Assembly: GCF_020885975.1 (NCBI RefSeq) | Contig: NZ_AP025183.1 | Span: forward strand, 1,798,001-1,862,000 | Direction: 5' to 3' | Length of the DNA: 64,000 nucleotides | Source: Flavobacterium ammonificans | GTDB taxonomy: Bacteria; Bacteroidota; Bacteroidia; Flavobacteriales; Flavobacteriaceae | Shown: in pieces, positions 1 through 8,750 of the stretch | Numbering within the stretch: position 1 is the first letter of the stretch | Layout: each line of letters opens with the position of its first letter | Translations under genes and position numbers: made by a program | The notes under the pieces: generated by a model | What the model was told of the DNA's origin: nothing | What the model saw: only the letters and a program-made list of their open reading frames with translations | The model's database searches: none

Positions 1-3000
1 TCACTTTTAAAAGTGCCTCTAAAATGATGAACTCAGCTGTTTTTGGACAGTTAATTATTTTGATCGTTTTTATACCTATTTTGTCTTTATCAGGAATTGA
101 AGGTAAAATGTTCAAGCCTATGGCAATGACATTTAGCTTCGCTTTATTAGGTGCAATGCTTTTATGTATCACGTATGTTCCTGTAGTGGCATCGATTTTT
201 TTAAAGCCTAAAGAAGAAAATCCAAATTCGTTTTCTCATCAATTGATTCATAAATTCAATTCGATATATTTACCTATTATTACTTGGTCTTTGAGTAATA
301 CTAAAAAAGTACTGTTGGGCGCTGTAGGACTTTTGTTATTTTCTATTGTAATTTTCACTAGAATGGGTGGCGAATTTATTCCGACACTAGACGAAGGCGA
401 TTTCGTAATTCAGCCTGTTTTAAAAACGGGAACTTCATTGACAAAAACTATTGCTACTACTACAAAGATTGAACAAATTATTTTGAAAAATTTCCCTGAA
501 GTTAATCAAGTGGTGAGTAGGATTGGTGCTGCCGAAGTACCAACAGATCCAATGTCAATGGAAGAAAGCGATATTATTGTCAAATTAAAACCAAAATCAG
601 AATGGGTTTCTGCCGAATCCAAAGATGAGTTAGCTGACAAAATCAAAACTGCAATTGAAACTCAAATTCCGAATATGGAAATTGAATTTACACAACCTAT
701 CGAAATGCGATTTAACGAATTGATTTCTGGAACACGTTCTGACGTAGCTGTGAAGTTATTCGGTGAAGATTTGAATATTTTGGCTAGTAAAGCTCATGAA
801 ATTCAAAATGCAATTAAAAATGTGGAAGGTGCTTCGGATATTATTATTGAAAAAACCGAAGGATTACCACAAATGTTAGTACAATATGATCGCTCAAAAA
901 TAGCTCGCTACGGATTAAATATTGCCGACTTAAACGATATGATAGCGCTTAGTTTTGCTGGTAAAACAGTCGGAAATGTATTTGAAGGCGAAAAACGATT
1001 TGACATGGTGGTTCGTTTAGATAAGATAAACCGTAAGGATATTGAAGACTTACAATATTTATACATTTCAACTCCAAACGGACAACAAATTCCGTTAAAT
1101 GAATTAGCTACAATTGAGTATTCTCAAGGTCCTGCAAAAATTTCAAGAGACAATACCAATAGAAGAATTGTTGTTGGTATTAATGTAAGAAATAGAGATT
1201 TACAAAGTGTAGTTACTGATATTCAAAATATAGTTAGTTCAAAGATACAGCTACCTGCAGGTTATTATATAAAATATGGAGGGCAATTTGAAAACTTAGA
1301 ATCTGCAAAAAACAGATTGCTAATTGCTGTTCCTATAGCTTTATTCTTAATTTTTATTCTATTGTATTTTGCTTTCGGTTCTATCAAAGAGGCGTTGATG
1401 GTGTATTCAGCAATTCCACTTTCTGCTGTAGGTGGTATTTTATTTCTATGGCTGCGTGGATTGCCGTTTAGTATTTCAGCAGGAGTTGGTTTTATTGCTC
1501 TTTTTGGAATTGCAGTGTTAAATGGAATTGTTTTAATTGAGCATTTTAAAGAACTTAAGCACAGCGGAATGAAAGATATGGATCAATTAATACTAAAAGG
1601 TACTACAGATCGTTTAAGACCTGTTTTGTTGACTGCCGCCGCTGCAGCTTTAGGATTTTTGCCAATGGCAATTTCAACCTCTGCCGGTGCTGAAGTACAA
1701 AGACCTTTGGCCACTGTCGTTATTGGAGGCCTAGTAACTGCAACACTTTTAACCTTAATTGTACTACCTATACTTTTCAAAGTTTTAGATAAAAAAGATT
1801 TTACGAAGCCGCAATTTAAAGTGAATAACAAAGCAATCATTCTGTTCTTTTTATTGAGTTGTTCATTTCTAAGTGCTCAAAATACAAGCGCCGAACGAGA
1901 ACGAATTATCAATTTAGCAATGGATAATAATAAAGAAATTAAAGCGGCTCAATTGCAACTTGATAAAGCAAAAGCTGCTATTCAATCTGCCTATTCATTT
2001 GATAAAATGAATGTGTATTATAGTTATGATCAAAATAACTTAGCATTGAATGTATTACCACTTCGAGTTTTTGGAGTACAGCAACGTTTCGATTTTCCTA
2101 CTGTTTATGGTGCCAAGAAAAAAGTGCTGACTTCAGAATACGACAAAGAAAAAGCGCGTTATGATTTACAGAAAAACAAACTAAATTTAGCGGTTTCAAG
2201 GGTTTACGAGCAAATTGTTTTCTTGCAAAATCAGGAGAAACGCTATGGCTATTTGGATAGTTTATATCAAAATTTTTCTAAAGCCAGTAATCGTCGTTTT
2301 GAGTTGGGAGAAACTAATTATTTAGAAAAAATAACGGCTCAAGCCAAAGCGGGACAAATTCAAACAAAGAAGATTCAAATTGAAAAAGATAAAATAGCCC
2401 AATATGAGCTTTTGAAATCTTTAGTACAATCAGATGAAACTATTCTAATTTCCAATACTAATTTAACTCCGATTGTAGATTTAGCAAATACTTCCAATAC
2501 AAGTTTTCATTCTATTTATTTAGAAGAAGTTACTAAAACCTATAAAAATGAGATTTCATTACAAAAAAGTAATTGGTTACCTGATATTAACATTGACTAT
2601 TTTCAAGGTAGAAATAATGGTTTACCGCAGTCGCTTTATGGTTTTCAATTAGGAGTTGCAATACCCATTTTATTTACAGGAACAACTTCAAAAATTAAAG
2701 TGGCTAAATTAGAATTACAGAGTTGGCAGCAGCAAAAAATAAATGAAGAGCAAAAAATGTCGAGCTATTTAATCCAAAAGAAAAATGAGTTAGCAAAATT
2801 CCAAGAAGCTATAAATTACTACCAAAAACATGGTAAAAAATTATCAGACGAAATAATTAAAGTGGCTAATTTGAGTTATAAAAATGGAGAAATTGATTTC
2901 TTCCAATACATTCAAAGTTTAGAAAATGCTTCTTCAATTCAGTCGGATTACTTAGAAACCGTATTACAATTCAACTTGACTCAACTAGAATTAAACTACC

Positions 3001-3011
3001 CTAATTTTTAA
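1..3011 (+). CDS. CusA/CzcA-type heavy-metal RND pump fused to a TolC-like outer-membrane factor (5' end outside window)
   Basis: The reading frame is open to the window edge, so this is a partial gene; the visible part has about 1000 residues. Roughly the first 590 form the C-terminal half of a proton-driven RND pump. They include the GEFIPTLDEGDF segment near residue 115, typical of CzcA/CusA, a large periplasmic loop and a final block of membrane helices containing AVPIALFLIFILLYFAFGS. From about residue 600 a hydrophobic, signal-peptide-like stretch (AIILFFLLSCSFLSAQ) leads into a long alpha-helical outer-membrane-efflux domain. Pump-channel fusions are known among Bacteroidota CusA proteins. 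The adaptor gene follows after 10 bases, so both probably act as one metal-export system. The metal (copper/silver or cobalt/zinc/cadmium) cannot be decided from the visible part. Confidence 0.9.
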   Translation, partial: TFKSASKMMNSAVFGQLIILIVFIPILSLSGIEGKMFKPMAMTFSFALLGAMLLCITYVPVVASIFLKPKEENPNSFSHQLIHKFNSIYLPIITWSLSNTKKVLLGAVGLLLFSIVIFTRMGGEFIPTLDEGDFVIQPVLKTGTSLTKTIATTTKIEQIILKNFPEVNQVVSRIGAAEVPTDPMSMEESDIIVKLKPKSEWVSAESKDELADKIKTAIETQIPNMEIEFTQPIEMRFNELISGTRSDVAVKLFGEDLNILASKAHEIQNAIKNVEGASDIIIEKTEGLPQMLVQYDRSKIARYGLNIADLNDMIALSFAGKTVGNVFEGEKRFDMVVRLDKINRKDIEDLQYLYISTPNGQQIPLNELATIEYSQGPAKISRDNTNRRIVVGINVRNRDLQSVVTDIQNIVSSKIQLPAGYYIKYGGQFENLESAKNRLLIAVPIALFLIFILLYFAFGSIKEALMVYSAIPLSAVGGILFLWLRGLPFSISAGVGFIALFGIAVLNGIVLIEHFKELKHSGMKDMDQLILKGTTDRLRPVLLTAAAAALGFLPMAISTSAGAEVQRPLATVVIGGLVTATLLTLIVLPILFKVLDKKDFTKPQFKVNNKAIILFFLLSCSFLSAQNTSAERERIINLAMDNNKEIKAAQLQLDKAKAAIQSAYSFDKMNVYYSYDQNNLALNVLPLRVFGVQQRFDFPTVYGAKKKVLTSEYDKEKARYDLQKNKLNLAVSRVYEQIVFLQNQEKRYGYLDSLYQNFSKASNRRFELGETNYLEKITAQAKAGQIQTKKIQIEKDKIAQYELLKSLVQSDETILISNTNLTPIVDLANTSNTSFHSIYLEEVTKTYKNEISLQKSNWLPDINIDYFQGRNNGLPQSLYGFQLGVAIPILFTGTTSKIKVAKLELQSWQQQKINEEQKMSSYLIQKKNELAKFQEAINYYQKHGKKLSDEIIKVANLSYKNGEIDFFQYIQSLENASSIQSDYLETVLQFNLTQLELNYPNF

Positions 3012-3021
3012 TTAAATTTTC

Positions 3022-4140
3022 ATGAAAAAGATACTATATATATTAGCTGTTTCTTCCAGTTTATTGGGGTGTAAAGAAGCTACAAAAGAAGAAATTACGC
3101 CCAAAGATGATGGGCTAATTGCGATTACATCGGCTCAATTTGAGTCGATAGGTATTCAAATAGACAGTCCAAAAGAGCGTGCATTTGATGTCAATTGTAA
3201 GGCATCGGGAAAAATTGATGTTCCACCACAAAATAGGGCACAAGTGACAACATTCATTGGAGGTTATGTGAAATCTACTCGACTATTAGTTGGAGATAAA
3301 GTTCGTAAAGGACAAACACTCATTACATTAGAAAGTACAGAATATTTAGACATTCAAAAGGAATATCTTGAAGTTGCTGAACAGATTAAGTATTTGAAAT
3401 CCGAATTCGATAGACAAAAAACATTGTTTGACGAAAAAATTAGTTCGCAAAAAAATTATTTAAAAGCAGAAAGTGACTATCGAAGAGCAAAAGGAATGTA
3501 TCAAAGTTTAAGAGAAAAACTGCTGCTTCTCAATATTAATCCGACGCATGTTGAAAAGGGGAAATTAACTTCTTTTGTAACTATTTCGTCTCCAATTTCT
3601 GGTGACATTGTGATTATGAATGCAGCTATTGGTAGGTATCTAGCACCATCGGACGTAATTATGGAAATTGTAGATACACAGCACTTACATTTGGAATTGG
3701 CGGTGTTTGAAAAAGACATATTAAATGTAAAAGTGGGACAGAAAATACAATTTAAGGTACCTGAAGCTTCCAAAGAAATATTCCCGGCCGAAGTACATTT
3801 AGTAGGTAAATCCATTGAAGGAAATGAAAGAACAATTAATGTTCACGGACATCTAGATGAGAAAATTAAACAAAAATTATTGACAGGTATGTTTGTTGAG
3901 GCTTCAATTACAACCAGTTCAAAAAACGGATTAGCACTACCTTTTGACGCTGTTATTAGTGAAAACAATAAAAATTATGTACTTTTATTAGAAAGCGCAA
4001 AAAACAATTCTTACAGTTTCAAAAAAGTAGCAGTTAAAATAGGAGAAAAGAATAGCTCTTTTATAGAAGTAATTCCGAACAATCTAATCAATGCTTCATC
4101 TAAAATTGTAGTAAAAGGCGCTTTTGATATTGCAAACTAA
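3022..4140 (+). CDS. RND efflux periplasmic adaptor lipoprotein (CusB/CzcB type)
   Basis: The 372-residue membrane-fusion protein begins with a lipoprotein signal ending in the lipobox LLGC near residue 17, so it is probably anchored by a lipidated Cys. A barrel-sandwich (lipoyl-like) half follows near residues 75-110 (GGYVKSTRLLVGDKVRKGQ), then a charged alpha-helical hairpin, the second sandwich half (ISSPISGDIV) and beta-barrel domains. This is the order expected for HlyD/CusB adaptors, which join the inner-membrane pump to the outer-membrane channel. It lies 10 bases after the pump-channel fusion, in the same transcription unit. No His- or Met-rich metal site stands out, so substrate metal stays open. 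Confidence 0.9.
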   Translation: MKKILYILAVSSSLLGCKEATKEEITPKDDGLIAITSAQFESIGIQIDSPKERAFDVNCKASGKIDVPPQNRAQVTTFIGGYVKSTRLLVGDKVRKGQTLITLESTEYLDIQKEYLEVAEQIKYLKSEFDRQKTLFDEKISSQKNYLKAESDYRRAKGMYQSLREKLLLLNINPTHVEKGKLTSFVTISSPISGDIVIMNAAIGRYLAPSDVIMEIVDTQHLHLELAVFEKDILNVKVGQKIQFKVPEASKEIFPAEVHLVGKSIEGNERTINVHGHLDEKIKQKLLTGMFVEASITTSSKNGLALPFDAVISENNKNYVLLLESAKNNSYSFKKVAVKIGEKNSSFIEVIPNNLINASSKIVVKGAFDIAN

Positions 4141-4147
4141 TTACGCT

Positions 4148-5266
4148 ATGGATGTAAATAAATTAAAAAAGCAATTGCAAATTGAAGTAGATACTGCTTT
4201 TTTATATGATAGCATTGCTTCCATTCAAACTGATATTAGTTTAAAACGGGTTTTGAATAGTTTGGCTGAAATAGAAAAGGGACATGCTCATCACATGTTG
4301 AATAAAATAGTGACTTTTGATACCAATTATCAAATGCCATTGCCTTCTTCGACAGCCAAGTTTCAATTGAAAGTAGGAAAGCTATTTGGCTATAGTTCTA
4401 TCATTAGTAGTTTGGCCAACATTGAAAAGCAATTTGCTGTTAATACTATCAAGAATAAAATCGAACAAGGCGAAAAGCTAACCGGATTTGAACACAATCA
4501 CTTGAATATTATCGAAGCAGTCAATAATAATGAGGCGTTGAACGTTTCTGGTGGATTGTTATCCAAGTTTGAAAGTCGTCATAAATCTGTAGGTGGAAAT
4601 GCATTACGAGCAGCGGTACTAGGATCAAATGACGGACTAGTTTCTAATATGAGTTTAGTTATGGGAGTAGCTGGCGCATCCGTTTCTAATGATACTATTC
4701 TATTAACAGGAACCGCAGGACTTTTGGCTGGAGCAATTTCTATGGCTTTAGGCGAATGGCTATCAGTACAAAGTTCAAGAGAATTGAATCAACGTCAAAT
4801 TGAATTAGAGACAGAAGAATTAGAAGCTTCTCCCGAAGAAGAGAAAAAAGAATTGGTTTTATTGTACCAAGCCAAAGGTATGAATGCAGCCGATGCACAA
4901 AAATTAGCAGACAAAGCATTTGAAAGCCCAAAGACTGCCATTGATGCAATCATTACTGAGGAATTAGGAATTGACAAAGATGAATTAGGAGGTTCGGCAT
5001 GGGAAGCTGCAACAGCATCATTTATTTTATTTGCCATTGGAGCCATCATTCCGTTGTATCCATTTATCTTCTTAGATGGTAGAAGCGCTATTTTACTTAG
5101 TATTGGAAGTAGCGTTGTGGGTCTTTTTGGGATTGGAGCAGCGATTACTTTATTGACAGGTAAGAGTATTTTATTTTCTGGATTTAGACAAGTTGCTTTT
5201 GGATTGGTAGCCGCAGCAGTAACCTATGGAATTGGAACTTTAATTGGAGTTTCACTAGCAGGATAA
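4148..5266 (+). CDS. MbfA-like ferritin-domain plus VIT1/CCC1 iron (or manganese) transporter
   Basis: The ATG at 4148 is preferred to an upstream TTG at 4124, which would overlap the adaptor gene; this gives 372 residues. The N-terminal 140 residues are helical with ferritin/rubrerythrin-like metal ligands, for example the EIEKGHAHH segment. The C-terminal part is a VIT1/CCC1 membrane domain starting near LRAAVLGSNDGLVSNMSLVMG, with several hydrophobic helices and an acidic cytosolic insert (ELETEELEASPEEEKK). The same two-domain design is found in MbfA, a membrane-bound ferritin that exports iron and protects against peroxide in alphaproteobacteria. It follows the efflux genes closely and may share their message. 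The exported metal is inferred from the family. Confidence 0.85.
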   Translation: MDVNKLKKQLQIEVDTAFLYDSIASIQTDISLKRVLNSLAEIEKGHAHHMLNKIVTFDTNYQMPLPSSTAKFQLKVGKLFGYSSIISSLANIEKQFAVNTIKNKIEQGEKLTGFEHNHLNIIEAVNNNEALNVSGGLLSKFESRHKSVGGNALRAAVLGSNDGLVSNMSLVMGVAGASVSNDTILLTGTAGLLAGAISMALGEWLSVQSSRELNQRQIELETEELEASPEEEKKELVLLYQAKGMNAADAQKLADKAFESPKTAIDAIITEELGIDKDELGGSAWEAATASFILFAIGAIIPLYPFIFLDGRSAILLSIGSSVVGLFGIGAAITLLTGKSILFSGFRQVAFGLVAAAVTYGIGTLIGVSLAG

Positions 5267-5291
5267 TTTTTAACTTAAATATTTATAAACT

Positions 5292-5780
5292 ATGAATGAC
5301 GCACATTTACACATGGTAGTAAACCATTTTCCGATTGTTGGAACTATTGTAGCAATTGGAATTTTAATTGCAGGATTATTAAACAAAAACCAATCGATTA
5401 TTAATACTGCTTATGTATTATTTATTATTGGAGCTGTTTTTGGTATTTTGAGTATGAATACTGGTGAAGGAGCAGAGGAATTAGTAGAAGACATGCCAGG
5501 GATTGGTTGGAAAATCATCCATGAACACGAGGAATTAGCTGAAAAAATGGCTTTATTATTAGATGTTTTAGGAATTTTATCATTAGTTGGTTTTTATTTC
5601 CAATATAAAAACAATCTTAAGCAGAAATTAGTTTCCTATTTACTATTAGTTTTAAGTATCGCTAGTCTTTTTGTAATTCAAAAAGTAGGTACCTCTGGTG
5701 GTGAAATTCGTCATACTGAAATACGAAATGATTCTAATGCTACTTATAATTTAAAAACAGATAATAAACATGACGAATAG
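5292..5780 (+). CDS. DUF2231-like four-helix membrane protein
   Basis: This small 162-residue membrane protein has about four hydrophobic helices. Its N-terminus, MNDAHLHMVVNHFPIVGTI, carries a His-rich start and the HFP motif near the first helix, as in DUF2231 membrane proteins. The loop after helix two is acidic (EGAEELVEDMPG), and the tail is polar. It sits 25 bases after the MbfA-like gene and is probably the last gene of the metal-handling unit. Function is unknown; paired histidines near the membrane in such proteins suggest haem or metal binding, but that is inference. Confidence 0.65.
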   Translation: MNDAHLHMVVNHFPIVGTIVAIGILIAGLLNKNQSIINTAYVLFIIGAVFGILSMNTGEGAEELVEDMPGIGWKIIHEHEELAEKMALLLDVLGILSLVGFYFQYKNNLKQKLVSYLLLVLSIASLFVIQKVGTSGGEIRHTEIRNDSNATYNLKTDNKHDE

Positions 5781-5950
5781 TCATTTTTAAATTAGTACTA
5801 TTTCTCAGAATTTATTAATACTTTAAAAATAAATATTGTGTTTATTTTATAAATACGTTATTTATTTTTAATTATTTTATATTATTCGCAATAAACTTAT
5901 TATTCTTTTAATTTATTATCTACTATATCGTTTTCGTTATTTTATTTGAT

Positions 5951-5958
5951 TATTTTTG
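5951..5958 (+). promoter_or_regulatory. Putative -7 promoter element for pckA
   Basis: TATTTTTG matches the Bacteroidota -7 consensus TAnnTTTG and lies about 40 bases before the pckA start. No TTG is seen at the expected -33 distance, so the call rests on one element. The rest of the 218-base gap (5781-5998) is very AT-rich with no ORF or clear terminator. Confidence 0.4.
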
Positions 5959-5998
5959 AAAATAATAGAACGTTGATTATTTTTAAATACAATAGAAG

Positions 5999-7603
5999 AT
6001 GAAAAACATCAAAATTATTCAAGAATTACAAGGATTAGGGATAACAGGTTACCATGAAGTTTCGTACAATCCAAGTTATGAAGATTTATTTCAAGCAGAG
6101 GTTTCACAAAGAAGAAAAGGATATGAAAAAGGAGCTTTAACAGAAACTGGAGCAGTAGCAGTTAAAACCGGAATATTTACAGGTCGTTCACCAAAAGACC
6201 GTTATATTGTAAAAGACGATATCACAAAAGATACTATTTATTGGGATGATAAAGTTAATTTTCCCACAACTCAAATGATTTGGCATGATTTGAAAAAGTT
6301 GGTATTAAAACAACTTTCTACATCTCCCAAACTTTATGTTGTTGATGCTTTTTGTGGTACAAATCCTGACACTCGATTAAAAGTTCGTTTTGTTATGGAA
6401 GTAGCATGGCAAGCGCATTTTGTAACCAATATGTTTATTCGTCCTTCTGTTTACGAATTAGAAAACTTTGGTGAGCCTGATTTCGTGGTAATGAATGGAT
6501 CGAAAACCACCAATCCAGATTGGCAAAAACAGGGGCTCAACTCTGAAAACTTCGTTGTATTTAATCTTACCGAAAAAATCCAAATTATCGGAGGTACTTG
6601 GTATGGTGGAGAAATGAAGAAAGGAATGTTTGCCATGATGAATTATTATTTACCATTAAAAGGAATGGCATCTATGCATTGTTCAGCTAATGTTGGAGAA
6701 GATGGAGATGTTGCTGTATTCTTTGGACTATCTGGAACAGGAAAAACTACGCTTTCTGCTGATCCTAAACGTTATTTAATTGGAGATGATGAACACGGTT
6801 GGGATGATAATGGCGTATTTAATTTTGAAGGAGGCTGTTATGCTAAAGTAATTGACTTGTCTGAACAAAATGAACCTGATATTTGGCGAGCTATTAAAAG
6901 AGACGCTTTGCTCGAGAATGTAATGGTAGATGAATACGGTGAAATTAATTATCATGACCATTCAATTACTGAAAATTCAAGGGTTTCCTATCCAATATAT
7001 CATATCAATAAAATTGTCCTTCCTTCAAAGGCTGGACATGCTAAAAAAATAATTTACCTTTCTGCAGATGCCTTTGGGGTATTACCTCCAGTTTCTATTT
7101 TAGATGAAGATCAAGCACAATACCACTTTTTATGTGGTTACACTTCAAAATTAGCTGGAACTGAAAGAGGAATTACTGAGCCTGTACCTTCGTTTTCTCC
7201 TGCTTTTGGAGAAGCTTTTTTAACACTTCATCCAACTATGTATTCAAAAACACTGATTGGCAAAATGAAAAAGCATGGTGCCAAAGCTTATTTAGTGAAC
7301 ACAGGATGGAATGGAACTGGTAAACGTATTTCGTTAAAAAATACTAGAGCCATTATTGATGCTATTATTAGTGGAGAAATAGAAAAGTCTTCGACAACTG
7401 AAATTCCTTATTTGAACTTAACTATTCCAAATGAGTTGCCAAATGTAAGTGAAGGTATTTTAGATCCTAGAGATACGTATGAGGACAAAAAAGAATGGGA
7501 ACGAAGAGCTAAAGATTTAGCAGCTCGTTATATTAAAAACTTTGAACAGTATACTGATAATGAAGAGGGAAAACGTTTAGTTAAGGCTGGTCCTAAACTC
7601 TAA
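5999..7603 (+). CDS. pckA: Phosphoenolpyruvate carboxykinase (ATP)
   Basis: The 534-residue enzyme interconverts oxaloacetate plus ATP and phosphoenolpyruvate, the entry step of gluconeogenesis, in the cytosol. The ATP-type kinase-1a P-loop is plain ([14 protein letters not shown]), followed by the metal-binding [10 protein letters not shown] segment and FEGGCYAK. The substrate-binding [12 protein letters not shown] segment lies near residue 60. Length is normal for ATP-dependent PckA. It is a single gene between the metal-export unit and the histidine operon. A partial ppc at the window end encodes the enzyme for the opposite carbon flow at the same node. Confidence 0.97.
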   Translation: MKNIKIIQELQGLGITGYHEVSYNPSYEDLFQAEVSQRRKGYEKGALTETGAVAVKTGIFTGRSPKDRYIVKDDITKDTIYWDDKVNFPTTQMIWHDLKKLVLKQLSTSPKLYVVDAFCGTNPDTRLKVRFVMEVAWQAHFVTNMFIRPSVYELENFGEPDFVVMNGSKTTNPDWQKQGLNSENFVVFNLTEKIQIIGGTWYGGEMKKGMFAMMNYYLPLKGMASMHCSANVGEDGDVAVFFGLSGTGKTTLSADPKRYLIGDDEHGWDDNGVFNFEGGCYAKVIDLSEQNEPDIWRAIKRDALLENVMVDEYGEINYHDHSITENSRVSYPIYHINKIVLPSKAGHAKKIIYLSADAFGVLPPVSILDEDQAQYHFLCGYTSKLAGTERGITEPVPSFSPAFGEAFLTLHPTMYSKTLIGKMKKHGAKAYLVNTGWNGTGKRISLKNTRAIIDAIISGEIEKSSTTEIPYLNLTIPNELPNVSEGILDPRDTYEDKKEWERRAKDLAARYIKNFEQYTDNEEGKRLVKAGPKL

Positions 7604-7670
7604 TTTACCTTATTTAACAATTTTTCCAATTTAAGTTGGATTTATGCCACTTAACTTTATTTTAATTGTA

Positions 7671-7678
7671 TATATTTG
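7671..7678 (+). promoter_or_regulatory. Putative -7 promoter element of the histidine operon
   Basis: TATATTTG is an exact match to TAnnTTTG and lies 20 bases upstream of the leader-peptide start codon. No well-spaced TTG -33 box is present. Its position places the transcription start just before the attenuator. Confidence 0.55.
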
Positions 7679-7698
7679 CACTCTAAATTAATTAGGTT

Positions 7699-7758
7699 AT
7701 GTTATTAATTCAATTACATCATCATCATTCACAAAATTGCTCTCAAGCGATGTGTTAA
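7699..7758 (+). CDS. Histidine operon leader peptide with four consecutive His codons
   Basis: An ATG at 7699 opens a 19-codon frame, MLLIQLHHHHSQNCSQAMC, ending in TAA at 7756-7758. Four CAT codons run together at 7717-7728. The frame lies directly upstream of a strong intrinsic terminator and the complete histidine operon, which is the classical arrangement for ribosome-mediated attenuation: scarcity of charged histidyl-tRNA stalls the ribosome on the His run. It is too short for most gene finders. That it is translated is inferred from its design. Confidence 0.85.
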   Translation: MLLIQLHHHHSQNCSQAMC

Positions 7759-7818
7759 TGGTATGCGTGTATGTCACATATTTAAAAACCCGTTTGAGTA
7801 CATCAAACGGGTTTTTTT
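7742..7818 (+). promoter_or_regulatory. Transcription attenuator of the histidine operon (antiterminator and terminator)
   Basis: The terminator has a 12-bp stem, 7786-7797 with 7803-7814, loop GTACA, followed by a T run to 7818. The upstream segment CTCAAGCG (7742-7749), inside the last leader-peptide codons, can pair with CGTTTGAG (7791-7798), which is the 5' arm and first loop base of the terminator. That gives 8 bp with one G-U pair. A ribosome stalled on the His codons would leave 7742-7749 free and block the terminator; a ribosome reaching the stop codon would cover it. A second short pairing, ATGTG 7750-7754 with CACAT 7775-7779, may act as a pause hairpin. Confidence 0.8.
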
Positions 7819-7870
7819 ATTGTATCCGTTGTACTCAAATCTAAACTAAAAGCTAAAAACAAAAAAAACA

Positions 7871-8728
7871 ATGAGTACGTTAAAAATTGCCATTCAAAAA
7901 TCAGGAAGACTAAACGAAGACAGTATCCAAATTCTTAAAGATTGCGGAATTTCTATCAACAATGGAAATGATCAATTAAAAGCAACTGCTTCGAATTTTC
8001 CTTTGGAAGTTTTATACCTTAGAAATTCGGATATTCCTCAATATTTAATCGATGGAGTAGTAGATGCTGCTATTGTAGGCGATAATCTTTTAGTCGAAAA
8101 AGGAAAAAGCATTCAAGTAGTAGAGAAATTAGGTTTTTCAAAATGCAAAGTTTCTGTTGCTGTACCCAAGAACTTTGAATACAATTCTGTTAATGATTTA
8201 GAGGGTTTGCGAATTGCTACTTCTTACCCAAATACCGTTTTGGATTTCTTTAATTCCAAAAATATTGCAGTTGATTTGCACCAAATTTCAGGTTCGGTCG
8301 AAATTGCGCCTAATATTGGTTTGGCAGATGCTATCGTAGATATTGTTTCAAGTGGTAGTACTTTGTTTAAAAACAATTTAAAAGAAGTTGAAGTAATATT
8401 TAAAAGTGAGGCTGTTTTAGCGGTTTCGCCAAAAATGACTTCTGAAAACAAAGTAATTTTAAACAAATTACAATTCCGAATCCAATCCGTTTTAAGAGCA
8501 CGTAAATCAAAATACATTTTAATGAATGTACCGAACGATAAAATAAAAGAAATCAGTTCCATTTTACCCGTTTTAAAAAGCCCAACGGTTATGCCATTGG
8601 CACAAGAAGGTTGGTCAAGTGTTCACACTGTTATTGAAGAGGATCGTTTTTGGGAAGTAATCGACGAGTTAAAAGCCGCTGGAGCGGAAGGTATTCTGGT
8701 TTGTCCAATTGAAAAAATGGTGTTGTAA
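7871..8728 (+). CDS. hisG: ATP phosphoribosyltransferase, long form
   Basis: HisG joins ATP and PRPP in the first, committed step of histidine synthesis. The 285-residue length and the C-terminal ACT-like domain (from about residue 212, with GWSSVHTVIEEDRFWEVI) mark the long form, which is feedback-inhibited by histidine and needs no HisZ subunit. The N-terminus LKIAIQKSGRLNEDS and the VVDAAIVGDNLLVE segment fit the catalytic domain. It is the first structural gene after the attenuator, so it has both transcriptional and expected allosteric control. Confidence 0.97.
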   Translation: MSTLKIAIQKSGRLNEDSIQILKDCGISINNGNDQLKATASNFPLEVLYLRNSDIPQYLIDGVVDAAIVGDNLLVEKGKSIQVVEKLGFSKCKVSVAVPKNFEYNSVNDLEGLRIATSYPNTVLDFFNSKNIAVDLHQISGSVEIAPNIGLADAIVDIVSSGSTLFKNNLKEVEVIFKSEAVLAVSPKMTSENKVILNKLQFRIQSVLRARKSKYILMNVPNDKIKEISSILPVLKSPTVMPLAQEGWSSVHTVIEEDRFWEVIDELKAAGAEGILVCPIEKMVL

Positions 8729-8750
8729 TCGTTTAAATACTAAAAACACA

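Noticed and set aside
24..24. ATG at 24 as a true start of the RND pump
   Set aside because: The frame is open to the window edge and the sequence matches the middle of a CusA-type pump, so the gene begins outside the window.
3501..3815. 104-codon minus-strand frame inside the RND adaptor gene
   Set aside because: It is opposite a well-conserved adaptor reading frame and shows Cys/Ser-rich composition typical of antisense frames.
8224..8562. 112-codon minus-strand frame inside hisG
   Set aside because: It overlaps conserved HisG sequence and has no independent signal.
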